From Heterocephalus glaber (taxonomy: Eukaryota > Chordata > Mammalia > Rodentia > Bathyergidae): a stretch of 64,000 nt of DNA. The notes beneath the pieces were generated by a model. It made no database searches. It was given only the letters and a program-made list of their open reading frames with translations, and was not told where the DNA came from. The stretch lies in assembly GCF_000247695.1 (NCBI RefSeq), contig NW_004624784.1, positions 15,053,228 through 15,117,227 on the forward strand, in the 5' to 3' direction. This document shows positions 1 through 10,564 of this stretch, one piece after another (the stretch's first letter is position 1; each line of letters opens with the position of its first letter). Both the position numbers and the translations under genes were made by a program.

Positions 1-289
1 GGCTGGGCTGGCAGATGCCTGCAGCCAGCCAGGCCACCCAAGTCCCCCTGGTTGCAGGCCCTGCTGCTCTGCAATTGCTGGGCCTGGGTCATTATTTTCA
101 AGAGGGGGCAGGGATTTACTTCCTGAGCAGTGCTAGTTGGAGGCAAGGGAGGTGGGGCTAGTAGTGAGTGGGCATGAGTGGCTTTTTCTCCTGGGACCAT
201 AATGGTGGCACTGACCAATGAGCAGACTCAGAGAGGGCAAAGCTATTCAGAGAAAAGACATAGGGATGAGAGAAGTTACCCCTCTTTAC

Positions 290-500
290 TGCATGTTTAC
301 CAAATGCCTGGCAATGTGCTAAGCACTTTTCATTCATTATTCTCAATCTCATCTTTACAAACCTCCTTGGAAATCTGTATTATCTGAAACCCATTTACAG
401 ATGAAAAACTGAGGCCCATCAAGTGCTCTCCCCAAGTAACTCAGCTAGCCATCTGGAGAGCGGGGATTCCAACCCAGTTCAGCTGGCCCCACTTTGCAGT
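290..500 (-). repeat. MIR SINE
   Basis: Ancient tRNA-derived SINE read backwards: 'ctggcaatgtgctaagcactt', then 'ttacagatgaaaaactgaggc', then 'gggattccaaccca', in the order expected of antisense MIR. Confidence 0.7.
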
Positions 501-3500
501 CTCACTGTGCTGGGCCACCAAGGTGGGATCACCACCAGGTTGCAAGGAGAAGACCGAGGTATCTGCTGCCATGCCCTCCCTGAGGAACCATGAAAAGCAC
601 AGCTCCCCGAGCCTCAAGAATATATACCTATGGCCTTCCCCAGTCCTTGCCCAGGATAAATCTGGGGTTATTCATTGCCTTGAATTGGCTACAATCTGCT
701 GCTGGAGAGTCTTTCTTTGTGACCCTCTTGAGTCCCTCCTGTTACACCGAGTTCATCTCTCCTTGTGGAATGGGTCAAGGTTCTGACAGTATGTCTGATG
801 TGTTTTCTCACATCTCTTCACTTTCTCCACTTCCCAGGCCCAAACAACATGAGAATCCAGAGCTTCAAGGGTTAATTGGACTAAGGGGGTGTTATCTCCA
901 GCTCAGGGCATTCCTTCTGCAAGGTGATCCCTGCTCAGATCTTAAGTTACCTCCTGCCCCAGCCGGCACATCTGCTGCTGGTTCTGCAGACCCTGTCTCC
1001 ATGGAGTAGGGCAGGCATCATGTGGGGATATTTCCCAGCTGGCCTTGGGCAAGGGGTATTGGGCTTTTGTGGCTGCCCTCTCTCTATTCCTTGCCCTTCT
1101 TTCCTGCTTCTTTTCTAACAAGTGGGGTCCTTCCTTCTGCCACTCAAACCAGGATAAATCCAGGCATTCATATGTTGTTGACCTGGGGCCCTTGTACTTT
1201 GTACTTCTTTTAATGGAAATCCAAAGCCCATAATCATAACCTTTATATAAAGTTCAAGGTATGTGAACCCCCCGCCTCTGCCATGATTCTTTTTCCCAAA
1301 TGCCAATGCAGGAAGCAAAGATGCCAAATTAGGAGCTGAAAACCTGTCTCCCTTGGCTCCTCCCAGCCATTCAGGGATCATGAGAACCCGTGGGGCAGGC
1401 CAGGGCCCAGTTAACGCCAGGTTCCAGCACTGCTTTATTGGCCAGGGAGACAACAGAGGCTAACAAGAGAGGAAAGTCTCTCCAGGTAATTGTCAAGGTC
1501 TCAGACACCTCCCTGCAAGGATGGAGAGGCTGTCTAAAGCCAAGGGCAGAGGAAAAAAAAGGAAACAGCATCCAGGTTTCTTTCTCACCCCCCAAAGGAC
1601 CTAGACCTGGCAGCTCATCCTGGAAAGAGCTGGCCAAGGGCAAATCTTGGGTCTTTTCTCAAAGTTACCTGCACTGACACTCTGACATAAATACAGGCAT
1701 TATCAAGGGCCAAAACCACTCACAAAAATCCATCAGTATACCATAGGAAATCAGTTATGTGTGAACATCCATTTGCTATTATATATTTATGGCTCCAATT
1801 CCATGGTGACCCACAGTTAATGCGTGTACACACCTCCTAATCCTGGTCCCCATGGATCTGCACTTGCAATAGTAAATTGTAGATCAACCACACAAATACA
1901 CAAAACCCTCCACATGTGTATGCACACACAGAGTTTAGACCAAAGGTGGAAATGTCAGAAATATAGGCCAAGTTCCACAACTGGCTAATGTCCATTCTAA
2001 CCTGGCAAATGTTCAAAGTAAAAAAAAAAAAAAACCATCCAAACAGGTGAATATATAGTTACCTCTCTATTTGCTCCTCCCTCAGGTAGGAGGTATTCCA
2101 TTTACCAGGTTAACCAGGAAAGATACAATAAAAAAATCGAAGATACATTCACACCTCCCTTGGGTGTTTTCTATTTGTGCTGAACAATGAACATTAGTCA
2201 GCTGCTAAACAATAGCAGCATCACAGATACAGCAACTGGAGCTGCCCCTCTGCCCTTCCAGCCTGGCCCACTAGCTCAGCTGTCAGCACTAGGGCTCTGG
2301 CTGGCACAACCATGCTGGCAGCATACCACAGGGCCCATAGGTCAGGCAGCCCAAACATGGACAAGGTAGATTAATTGTGCAAAGCCAAGTGGTCAGCGAA
2401 GAAACTGACAGCACTCCTGATCTCCACCAGCATCAGACCCCCAGGGGCTACTATGCCACATGCTCAAAAGTCCAGGTTTAGGAGATACCTTCTAAGCCAC
2501 TCAGGCAGGCCACAGGGCCCAGGCTCTGCAGTGTCTCCTCCTCCCCTCCAACCTTGACGATGAGGCCTTGAATTGGATTCTGAGATACCCTCCACAGAGC
2601 TGCCTCATAATCAGGCCTGAAGACGGCTGTGGACACACACTGCAAGCCCCAGGCCAGCAGAATTGGCTTTGCTATAATGCCCTGCCCAGCACCCCCAAGC
2701 ATAGCATAGTCTGTGGGAAATGGGGAGAGAGGAAAATAAGCCAACAGCCCCCACACTTGGGAGTTTCAAAGGAAACCACCATGACAGGGAGCTGAGCACC
2801 AGCTGGAGAGGGGTACATGGTGGCTGGACAGGTCTTCCGAGGGTGTGCATAACACCTGGGGTGTGTGTTCTCTTTCCAGACAAAAGGTGTGGGGAAGCCA
2901 ATTAGGGAGGGTGTGGTGTGGGTGGGACACCTGCTTCTCAGGCAGGTTCTCTGCCTCCTCCTCTTCTTTGGGCTGCCCAGTCCCTCTTCAGGCTGTGGTC
3001 CAATGCCCCACTGACCCTTTCCTCTAAGTTAGAGGAAAGCAACCACAGACTCATCTCAGGAAACAAAGAGAGGCTCGTGGGCCTTCATTACCCTGCCTGG
3101 TACAGTCGACAATGTCAAAACACTTCTGTGTGCACACTTCCGTTGCCAGATTGGGAGTGTTTTGAAGTCAGGGGCCATCACACACATGGGGGGTTCCTCC
3201 ACCCCCACCCACTCAACATTTTCTGTCACAGTTCAGGAGAACCCAAAAAAGAGCAGCAGATTGGCAAGTCATCAGAGAGAAGCAAAAGCGAGTAATTGAG
3301 AGGGAGTTGGGGAGTGGTGCAAAGGGAGGGCTGGCCTGGCAACTTGTGGACCTTCTAGCCTTCTCTCCCCAAGGGTCAGAGTGGGCACATCCACTTGCCT
3401 CCTCCCTCAGTGGACCCCAGAGAAAGCAAGCACAAGCATCAGGCACATAGGCACTGGGAAGTGAGTCTGGGAACTTCAGTTACCTTTGATGCTGCCCATC

Positions 3501-5154
3501 CATCAGACACTATCAGTGGGAGAACACTAAAGTGCCTGTCTCAGCCAAGGTTCAGTTTTAGGCACGCCCCCCCCCCCCTTCATCTGGACTGTTAGTGTGT
3601 GTGGGGTTATCCACCATGAACCAGGTGAGTGTCACCTCCCTGCCCCCACCCTGAGTGAATGGCAGGACCCACCCCTCCAAGATGGAATTAACCAACCTTC
3701 AACAAAGCTGAAGAGAGTAACAAAAGGAGGGGGGAAAGGGTTGAGCTGATCCCCTTCTCAAACCTTCCAGCCCTTTGTCCATCCCATGATTAGGTTAACC
3801 CCTAGTGTGCTAGAAACTACCAGAGCTCTAGGAAAGCTTTCTCTGGATTCTAGATGTGAACAAATGGAATCAAAGGATTCCCAGATGCCCAAACCCTGGT
3901 GGCCAGGCATGTCCTGCAGCATGAGCATCTAAGCCCTGTCGGCTTCTTGGGTTGTTTAGTGTGAGATGAAGACCTCCTGGTCTCACCAAGACACTTTTGG
4001 AGGGGCTCAGGCGTGCCCCTAGGAAGCAGGCAGCGACACTTGTGAATCTCCACTCCCCTCATCCTAGGAGGGAGGCACCTGGGCTGCAGGGGTGGGAACA
4101 CCCCCTACCTGTTTTTGAAAACTGTTCTCCTTGGCATCCACCACTGAGTGAGCTTCACCAAGCCCAGCAGTGGGATGGCTGGCAGGAGAAGGGGCACAGA
4201 AGTGAACGAGGCCAGGGTCCTGCCTTCCCAGATGGCACACAGGCCCCATATCTGGTCAGCCTGGCTGGTGCCTTAACAAACTGGGGAGCTAGTCTGCAGC
4301 ACCATAGGTCTTATCCCAGGAGGAATGTGTCTCTATTCCAACGCCCCTCCTTCCACCAAGGCAAAGACCATGTGCTCTAAGTTAGCGGGAAGTGAGAAGT
4401 CAAGGGCCACCTTATCCCCTAAAACCTACCTGGCTAGGGCCAGAGGTCATCTCAGGTTTCTTCCCAGAGGGCTAGAGGGACCCTGGCCCCACCTTGACCC
4501 AAATCGGGTGTCAGGCTGGAAGCCCAGTAGCTTCCCCAGGGACCCAAAGGGTTAATCCAGGCGAGGGAACCCGGGTCGGATTTGCTTCCTAGATTTGCCT
4601 CCTAAACGCATTTTCCAGCTCATTCCCCAGCACAATGTGCCCGGGCCGGTCCCGCCTCTACACCCACTCCACCCTTCAGAGTGGGTTACTGAGGGCTACC
4701 CCGGGGTCAGGGCTGAAGTTAACCCCTCGGTTGCCGGCACTCGAGGAAGGACACGCGGAACGCCCTCACGGTCCCTTGGAAAAGTGGGTCATGCAGCCAC
4801 CTTGGCTGGCACGAAGCCCGCGGTGTCTCTTCCAGGGAGAGCCCCCGCGTTTCTGAAACAGAGTTCCCAGGCGGAGCCCAGTCCCGCGCAAGGCTCGGAG
4901 TTTTCGATCCCGAGGGGCCCGGGCCTCACCCTCTAGGAAAAGGACCGCAGGTGAGCGAGAAGCCCAGAAGCCGCCTCTGCTGCAGGAGCCAGGAGCCGGC
5001 TCTCCGCGTCCGCTGGGAGATGTGGGGCGGGAGGGGCCCGAGGGCCCGAAACCGTCTGGCAACCAGCCGACGAAAGAAATGAAGCCCCCCGCATCCTCCC
5101 GACCCGTAGCCCACCAGCTCCGACTGACGCCCTCCTCCTGGGGCTGTTGTCTCA

Positions 5155-5290
5155 TGCCCTGAGACGGTGATTACCGTGATTATTTTGCATTTATGTAACA
5201 TGCAGTGTTTCCAAACTGCTTCTCGAGCTGAGAACTGGTTATTAAATAAATAGAACGCTATTACATATTATTATTTTTGTGAAGAACTGA
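5155..5290. promoter_or_regulatory. AT-rich island within the CpG island; candidate intronic element
   Basis: About 135 bp of low-CpG, AT-rich, non-repetitive sequence lies between two CpG-dense shoulders just inside intron 1. It contains a grainyhead-like half-match (aactggtt, about 5233-5240) and several TAAT/ATTA-type homeodomain cores. It could be an intronic enhancer; conservation was not tested. Confidence 0.25.
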
Positions 5291-5536
5291 GCGGAGAAAG
5301 TGCTTTCTTGCTACATAGAGACATGCATCCGACTGCTTCCCTGCAGGGCAGGCTGTATGGCTTCTCAACCTCTCTTTCTCCGCTGTGCCACCTTCTGCCC
5401 CCCTTACCCGAGCCGTGACCCAACTTTTCTGTCTTCGTTCACTCCCTGCAGCCCGGTGGTGGTGCCCGCCATTCAGCTCCCAGCCCCGGGGAGGCGCTGG
5501 ATGGGTGGGGGTGGGTGGGGAGGCAGAGGTGAACAC

Positions 5537-5545
5537 GCTTACCTG
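5537..5545 (-). other. NECTIN1: Splice donor of NECTIN1 exon 1
   Basis: The plus strand reads cttacctggg, so the minus strand reads cccag|gtaag, a near-consensus 5' splice site. It lies exactly where the nectin-1 signal peptide should stop (after the split glycine codon following FLP). Confidence 0.9.
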
Positions 5546-5621
5546 GGAGGAAGAGCGCAGTCAAGCCGAGAGCCAGTCCCCACCAGGGTCCAGCCGCGCC
5601 CGCAAGCCCCATCCGAGCCAT
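5543..5621 (-). CDS. NECTIN1: NECTIN1 (nectin-1/PVRL1) first coding exon, signal peptide
   Basis: Nectin-1 is a single-pass immunoglobulin-family cell adhesion protein of adherens junctions. It binds other nectins in trans and afadin inside the cell, and in several mammals it is also an alphaherpesvirus entry receptor. Seen here: on the minus strand an ATG at 5621-5619 opens 26 codons plus one base, starting MARMGLAGAAG and continuing with WWGLALGLTALFLP. This is recognisably the nectin-1 signal peptide; residue 12 is P and residue 23 is L, where I recall R and F in human. The exon ends at a strong donor (CAG|GTAAG, boundary 5543/5542), leaving phase 1. Reading past the donor gives intron sequence and then a stop, so the exon boundary is real. 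The start context is weak (C at -3) but has G at +4. The Ig-domain exons are not in this window. The identification rests on recalled protein similarity plus the splice site and CpG island. Confidence 0.93.
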
Positions 5622-5819
5622 CGGGGTCTCCGGGTCCGGCGAGAGGGGCGGTGAGCAGGGCGCTCCCCGCGCTCCAGAAACCAGCCCGGAAGACGACGGC
5701 GGATCGCTGGCGGCCCGCAGGCTCTCGGAGGATCCAGGTCAGCCGCAGCCGTCGGCCGGGGCGGGGTGGGCTGGGTGGGTTCCGCGCGCGGCCGCAATCC
5801 GGGCCCGGGCTGCCCCGGC

Positions 5820-5861
5820 TCAGAAGCTCGGCAGATGCCCGCCGCAAGTTGCACGAGTCAT
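5820..5861 (-). other. Possible upstream ORF in NECTIN1 5' UTR (13 codons)
   Basis: An ATG at 5861-5859 on the minus strand opens a 13-residue frame (MTRATCGGHLPSF) that stops at 5820, 198 bases before the main start. It matters only if the transcript starts upstream of 5861, which the island layout suggests. Confidence 0.35.
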
Positions 5862-6003
5862 GCCCCCTTCGCCTCCTCCGTTCTCCTCCCCGCGCCGGTC
5901 CCCGCCCTCTTCTTCCACGCAGAGCCGGGCTGGGGAGAGGGACCCACCCCCGGCGCACTCGGCTGCCGGGCTGCGCGGCGCGGGCTCCCAGCCCCCGGCG
6001 CGC

Positions 6004-6042
6004 TCACACTCTCCCGCTCGGCTCCAACTTGCAGGCGTCCAT
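6004..6042 (-). other. Possible upstream ORF in NECTIN1 5' UTR (12 codons)
   Basis: An ATG at 6042-6040 on the minus strand opens a 12-residue frame (MDACKLEPSGRV) that stops at 6004. It is relevant only if transcription starts above 6042. Longer frames in this GC-rich stretch begin at non-ATG codons and are not called. Confidence 0.3.
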
Positions 6043-6326
6043 GGCCGGCCGTCCTCCGGGGGTGGCAGGACGAACCCGGGCGGCGCAGAGGGTCGGGGCC
6101 CAGGCGGCGGCGTGCGCTGCAGCTCGGTAGCCGGCTGCCCGCGCGGCTCGGGCTGTGGGGCTGGGCGCCTGGAGAACCCGCCGGGTGCGCCGCGCGTCCC
6201 CGCCGCCGCCGCTCTGCCGGGTGCCAGCGATCCGCAACAATGTGGAGCTGCCTGGGCGCCGAGGCGAGCCGCGCTCAGTCCTCTCCCTCTCTTTCTCTCA
6301 CTCGCGAGCTCCAGCCGTGGAGTCCG

Positions 6327-6334
6327 TGATGTCA
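6327..6334. promoter_or_regulatory. CRE/ATF-like octamer in NECTIN1 promoter
   Basis: The sequence tgatgtca (tgacatca on the minus strand) differs by one base from the palindromic CRE. It sits in the CpG island about 700 bp upstream of the start codon, a plausible place for a proximal promoter element. Motif match only. Confidence 0.35.
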
Positions 6335-6562
6335 GCCCGGGGGGAGGGGTTAGCGTTAACCCACTCCTGGCCCCGGCGCGCGTCGGCCTGGCCGGTTCAG
6401 CCTCCGCCCCCCCTTCCGCCCGCAACTCCCGGGCCCAAGCAAAGGCGGATGCGAGCGGCGGCTGTGGGATCCCTCTCAGGCCCCCAGATGCCCCTCGGTC
6501 GCCTTTCAGCCAGGAAGAGGGCCGGAGTGAGGGCTGCCCGCTTCGGTCGCAGACAAAGGGAG

Positions 6563-6584
6563 GCAGTGACCCCTAGCGGCCGGC
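6563..6584 (-). promoter_or_regulatory. Weak CTCF-like motif at the upstream edge of the CpG island
   Basis: The minus strand reads gccgctaggggtcactg, close to the CTCF core but with one mismatch at a usually strong position. It lies just upstream of the NECTIN1 promoter. Confidence 0.3.
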
Positions 6585-6689
6585 GTCTGGGAGAAGCTGC
6601 TCGGTGGGGGTGGAGTCAAGATGGGGTGGGGGGTGGCCTCGGAGGCGCTGTGGGAACACTGAATCTAGCAATGTCCGAGCTGAAAGGGC

Positions 6690-6805
6690 TTCTGCAGCCC
6701 TCTCCTTCAATCCTGGACCCATTTCACAGATGAAACAAAACCAGCGGAGGGAAAAGTGCCTTGTACCGGGCAGAAAGGGCCAGAGCTCAGACTAGAACCC
6801 TGGAG
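6690..6805 (-). repeat. MIR SINE fragment
   Basis: 'cccatttcacagatgaaac' followed by 'cagagctcagactagaaccc' matches the middle of antisense MIR. Confidence 0.5.
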
Positions 6806-7559
6806 CCAGGGCCCCCTCTCCTCGGAATCGCCAGGACAGTGAAAGGGAGGCAGCTCTGCCCAGGATCAAGCGGAAGCTGCCGAGAAGCCGGCCAAGGGCA
6901 TTAGTAGTTGAGATAGGGCACACAGGTTTCTGGTGGGGTGTCTGTTATAATCCTTCTGCCACCACAGATTACTTTTCTAAAAATCGAAGCACTCTCCCTT
7001 CCCCCAAAGAAAACACGAAGCCAAGCTGGGTTTTCTTTGCCTGCACTTCTGGGCGATTTGTGGAATTTCCACGAAAGTGGCCCATCCAGTCTGTCCCGGG
7101 CAGGGCAGGGACTCTCCATCCCATCCAGTCGCCACCTACTACATCCGGGTGTGGTCGGCATTCTGCCAAGGCCACTGTGCCCTCGGGGCCCTTGGCAGCC
7201 CCAAGCTTGACCTCTCTCTCTTCCCTCCGGACCTCCTGTCCCCATCTCTGGTCTGGGGGAGCCAGACAAGACAGGATTTGCCACTAGAGAGAGGAGTTGT
7301 CCCCAGAGGCCTGACCAGACAATGCTCCCTTTGCCCTTTGCCCAGCCTCCAAGGGGGTTGGAACAGAGGGAAGCAGCGTGTTGCAGATAAGATGTAAACA
7401 AATTCTGGGGCCTAGGAGTAGGAGAGGCTGAGGGAAGAGGGCTATGAAGTTCACCAATTTTATACTCCGAGTGTCTCCTGGGGCAGAAGTCAAGTGAACA
7501 CTCTCCCTCCCACTCGCTGACTTCTTTTACATTTGACACATGTAACCGGGGCTGTCTTT

Positions 7560-8200
7560 GTAGCAAAACACTGTGCCAGGCTTGGGATACAAGACATGGT
7601 CATTGCATTGTCTTTGCTCTTAAAGAGCTCAGTCTGGTGGTGCTGGTGAGGAGAGACACAGAAACAGTTGTGTGAAGAAGCAGCGACTATGGTCACTGTG
7701 TGGTGTGGGTGTGGTGGGTCACAGGGAAATCGTCCAGTGTAGCCTGGGCTAGGGTGGATACTGGAAGGGAACATGGGCTGAGCAAGTCATCTAGTAGACA
7801 TAGGTACGAGTGGGAGGGCAAGGTATTTGGGAGGCTGGATTTAAGGTAGGGGGCAGGGGGCTGGGGATTTAGCTCAGTGGTTTCGCTGCGTGCTGCGCAA
7901 GCTCAAGGACCCGAGTTCAATCCCCGGTACCAAAAAAAAAAAAAGAAACTAAGGTAGGGGGGCAGCATAAGCAAAGGTCATCAGTTAGGCATGGGGTAGG
8001 TGCCCACAAATGATTGGTCCTAACCTCAACCTAAGCTGGAGAGGGGAGGGGGTCCCCAGATCTTTGGATCATGCCAAGTAGCCACCAGAAGGGGGTTTTA
8101 AACTGGGGAATGGCCTGTCAAATTCAGTTTGTGGTAGCCATTTGGACAGCCAAGAGTCCTTTATCTGACCGGCAAGTGCTGTAAGGGCCAAGGTTGAAAT
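7560..8200 (-). repeat. L2 LINE fragment, interrupted by an ID SINE
   Basis: Shows the antisense L2 order: a 'gggatacaagacatggtcat' segment, later 'gcaaaggtcat', then a 'agccatttggacagccaag' segment. Diverged; split by the ID insertion at 7857-7949. Confidence 0.4.
7857..7949 (+). repeat. ID SINE with target-site duplication
   Basis: tRNA-derived SINE: 'ggggatttagctcagtgg' (A box), 'cgagttcaatccccggtacc' (B box region), then an A-rich tail. Flanking direct repeats (taaggtagggggcag at 7842-7856; the same with one extra g at 7950-7965) prove a recent retrotransposition. Confidence 0.93.
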
Positions 8201-9019
8201 GAATTCCTTGCTTGTGGCCTTAGACTATGTATGTGGTACATGGTAGGAGCCGAATGGATGGCTTTGAGGGGGCAATTCTAGATACACCAGTGTCTGCCAG
8301 TTTCTTGCTCTTGTTCTTCCACCCTCTCCACCCTGGGGAGCAGGGTGATTCTTGGATTAGCTACTCATAGATGGGCTTGCAGAGAAGGTGTTTCTATGGG
8401 GGAGGGGCATGGCTTCCTGTGGGTGAGTCGGGTGAAGACAGAGGCGATTAGGTGACACCATATAGTTGTGCATCCATCATCTTTAAACAAGCAGGGAAGA
8501 ATGCTGGAAGTGGTTACATTTGACAGAAGCCCTGGAAGGACCTTAGATTTGGGCTAAGGGAGGCATAAGAGGAAGGAATAATTTGTACAGACATGGAGGT
8601 ACACAGAGGTGGCAGAGGTTCTGCCTATGTGGGAACAGATATTTGAGTTTGTTTTGCATTCTGGGGATGTGTTAAAGAGGGGAACAGGTAGGTGCGGCCA
8701 GATTTGGAAATGTCTGTGAGGTCTCCTCCAGTGGTGTAAAGATGCACAGGACTTACCATCAGGAGAGCAGACCCTGGTCCCCTGCTCTTAAGCTACAAGC
8801 CCTGGAATCATTCTTGCTTCTTCCTTCTTTAACTGTCACATTCCAATTCTAAAGCAAACCCTGTAGATTTTGTTTTCAATCTACACTTATGTCTAATGAC
8901 ATTCCTTCACTTCTGCTGTTATCACCCTGTCCCCAAGTCCATGATTCCTTTGTTGTCCTTAGCTTACAGTAACATTTGGCAGTACAGCCAGTATACACTG
9001 AGGGGAGGGAGTAAGTCAT

Positions 9020-9265
9020 ATTGATTAAACACACAGGACTCTGGAGCTAGGTTGCCCAGACTCAAATTCTTAAACATCTACCCTCAGTAGCTGTGTGTCC
9101 TTGCCATGTGACTTAACTTCTATTTACCCTCACTGGTAAAATAGAGGGAAATAATAGGACCTACTTCCCGGAGTTTTGGTTATGATTAAATAAGTTAAAC
9201 GTTTTACTTGGAACATACCTGGTGTACAAGGAAAACTGTGTAAGTTTTAGTCATCATTATTACTG
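9020..9265 (+). repeat. MIR SINE
   Basis: 'gactctggagctaggttgcc' (5' part), 'tgtgacttaacttc' (core), 'tggtaaaatagagggaaata' and a 'gattaaataagtt' 3' part occur in MIR order. Confidence 0.75.
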
Positions 9266-9316
9266 TAATCTGTTTCTGCATAACCAGTTTTGCACTTTTC
9301 TGCCACAGGAGTATAT

Positions 9317-9318
<2 letters not shown>

Positions 9319-9356
<38 letters not shown>
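9319..9356. repeat. (GT)n microsatellite
   Basis: About 19 uninterrupted GT units, followed by atgtgt. Confidence 0.98.
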
Positions 9357-9361
<5 letters not shown>

Positions 9362-9364
<3 letters not shown>

Positions 9365-9625
9365 TAAGACTTTTTATTTTGAAATAATTTTGGATGTACA
9401 AAAGAGTTGCAAAGATGATACAGAGTTTCCATATTTTCTTTATCCAACTTCCCCAGTAGTTAATATCTTATATAGCTATGGCATGTTTATCAAAACTGAG
9501 AAATTAGCAATATAATAATACCATTAAATGGACTATATGTTCTATTTGGATCTATTTATTTATTTATTTGAATTTCCCTAGGTTTCCCCCTAATGTCTAG
9601 TTTCTGTTTTAGAATCCAGTTATAT
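9362..9625. repeat. L1M-type LINE 3' region fragment
   Basis: 'tattttgaaataattttgga' and 'caaagatgatacagagtttcc' then 'tatcaaaactgagaaatta' follow the order of an old L1 3' UTR seen widely in mammals. Strand not resolved. Confidence 0.55.
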
Positions 9626-9689
9626 CTGGCACTGGATCATCTTCTAATGTAAGTCATTGGGTGGATATCTGAGAACCTTCCTGGCCTGC

Positions 9690-10110
9690 CAGACTCTGAA
9701 GCCATTGTCAAATCCTCAACAAGGCCTTGCCTGCTTCCACGTCCTTGTCTCTCCCTGCTCCCAGACTTGTAGGAGATGCTGAGCTTTCCTGACATTCCAG
9801 CCACCAAACGTCCCTGCACCCAAGCTGTTCTATATATGCCAACACTCTTTTATTTCTCCTACTTTTCCTTTAGGGCTTAGTTTGCATGGGTCACTTCCTC
9901 ATAGCAGACAAGGCAAGTCCCCTTCTAGCTCCCCCGTGGCCCCTTTGCATGCTTATAACCACTTCAATCATCCTGTATAATGCTTGATTCACCCCTCACT
10001 AGCCTGGCCGCTCTCCCAGCACAGAGATCATATCAGTGTTGTTCTCTACCATATCCCTAGGATGTAGAACTTGCCTGGTATCTATCTTGTAAACACTTAA
10101 TGAGAATGTG
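9690..10110 (+). repeat. L2 LINE 3' fragment
   Basis: Polypyrimidine-rich text ending 'atccctaggatgtagaact', 'cctggtatctatcttgtaaa' and 'cacttaatgagaatg' resembles the L2 3' end. Diverged. Confidence 0.4.
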
Positions 10111-10139
10111 GCTTGACTCACAACCTGTACCACTTTCTG

Positions 10140-10275
10140 CCAATCACTTTCCCTTTCTGGGCCTCAGTTTTCTCATTTGGAGACTGAGGAATTTTGAGAC
10201 ATGTCTTCATGAGTTTGCTGTTCTCCTGTGTCAGCCTCCCAGGGTGCTAGATTATAGGCATGTGGCACCATGCCC
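10140..10275. repeat. MIR remnant plus partial B1-like SINE
   Basis: 'gggcctcagttttctcattt' is the MIR core on the plus strand. It is followed by 'gtcagcctcccagggtgcta' and 'ataggcatgtggcaccatgc', the antisense 5' part of a B1-type element. Confidence 0.5.
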
Positions 10276-10479
10276 TCCTCCATTAATAGAAACTATTTTA
10301 AAGAGTGTGTTGTTTTCATGCACCTAAAACATTGGCCTTCTCAATGATTCTTCTTAATAGATTTTGAATTTATTTTTTTAAAAGTTTGCTTTAAAAAGTT
10401 CAAAACTCCTAATGGATTATTGCATTATATGTTATGTTTTGGATGGTATTGCATGATTTTACAATTCCATGATTTTTTT

Positions 10480-10563
10480 CCTTTTTCTTTTCTTCCCCTC
10501 CCTTTCCTCCCTCCCTCCCTTCTTCCCTCCTTCCTTCCTTTCCCCCCTCCCTCTCTTCCTTTT
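10480..10563. repeat. Polypyrimidine tract
   Basis: Nearly pure C/T for over 80 bp with ccct/cctt units; able in principle to form a triplex (H-DNA). Confidence 0.9.
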
Positions 10564-10564
10564 A

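Larger units (their letters stand above)
1..5542 (-). other. NECTIN1: NECTIN1 intron 1, 5' (proximal) part
   Basis: Everything left of the exon 1 donor is the start of the first intron. No immunoglobulin-like exon with an acceptor was seen, which agrees with the long first intron known for this gene. The stretch holds an ancient MIR near its left edge, a short poly(A) run at about 2021-2034, a C run at about 3567-3578, and rising CpG density from about 4560. Positions 520-4550 otherwise show no repeat or gene that I recognise. Confidence 0.8.
5622..6420 (-). promoter_or_regulatory. NECTIN1: Presumed 5' UTR and TATA-less core promoter of NECTIN1
   Basis: This is the GC-rich sequence immediately upstream of the start codon. 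I see no clear TATA box at a fitting distance. Candidate promoter elements are a CRE-like octamer (tgatgtca, 6327-6334), a GA-rich stretch on the minus strand at 6278-6305, and GC/KLF-type boxes near 6404-6420. The transcription start cannot be fixed from sequence; by motif layout it probably lies at about 6200-6340. No convincing 5' UTR intron was seen. Confidence 0.6.
4580..6600. promoter_or_regulatory. NECTIN1: CpG island spanning the NECTIN1 promoter and exon 1
   Basis: GC content and CpG frequency rise sharply here against the AT-richer, CpG-poor flanks, and are densest at about 5480-6560. The island covers the first coding exon, the presumed 5' UTR and the promoter. A lower-CpG dip at about 5155-5300 splits off an intronic shoulder at 4580-5150. 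Such islands normally mark promoters that are unmethylated in the germline. Confidence 0.88.

Noticed and set aside
5539..5958. 139-codon minus-strand frame overlapping NECTIN1 exon 1 as a long upstream ORF
   Set aside because: It starts at GTG, not ATG, so it is not a credible overlapping uORF. The 5561-5854 frame likewise starts at GTG.
5300..6130. 276-codon plus-strand ORF in the CpG island
   Set aside because: GC-rich DNA has few stops. The frame is antisense to NECTIN1 exon 1, with arginine/proline-rich low-complexity text and no domain.
5860..6576. 238-codon plus-strand ORF and its minus-strand partners
   Set aside because: Several overlapping frames on both strands are open only because of base composition; several of the listed starts are non-ATG.
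7859..7930. Possible tRNA gene (A- and B-box-like sequence)
   Set aside because: It is an ID SINE: A-rich tail, target duplications, and no cloverleaf with a proper anticodon arm. The same holds for the other ID copies.
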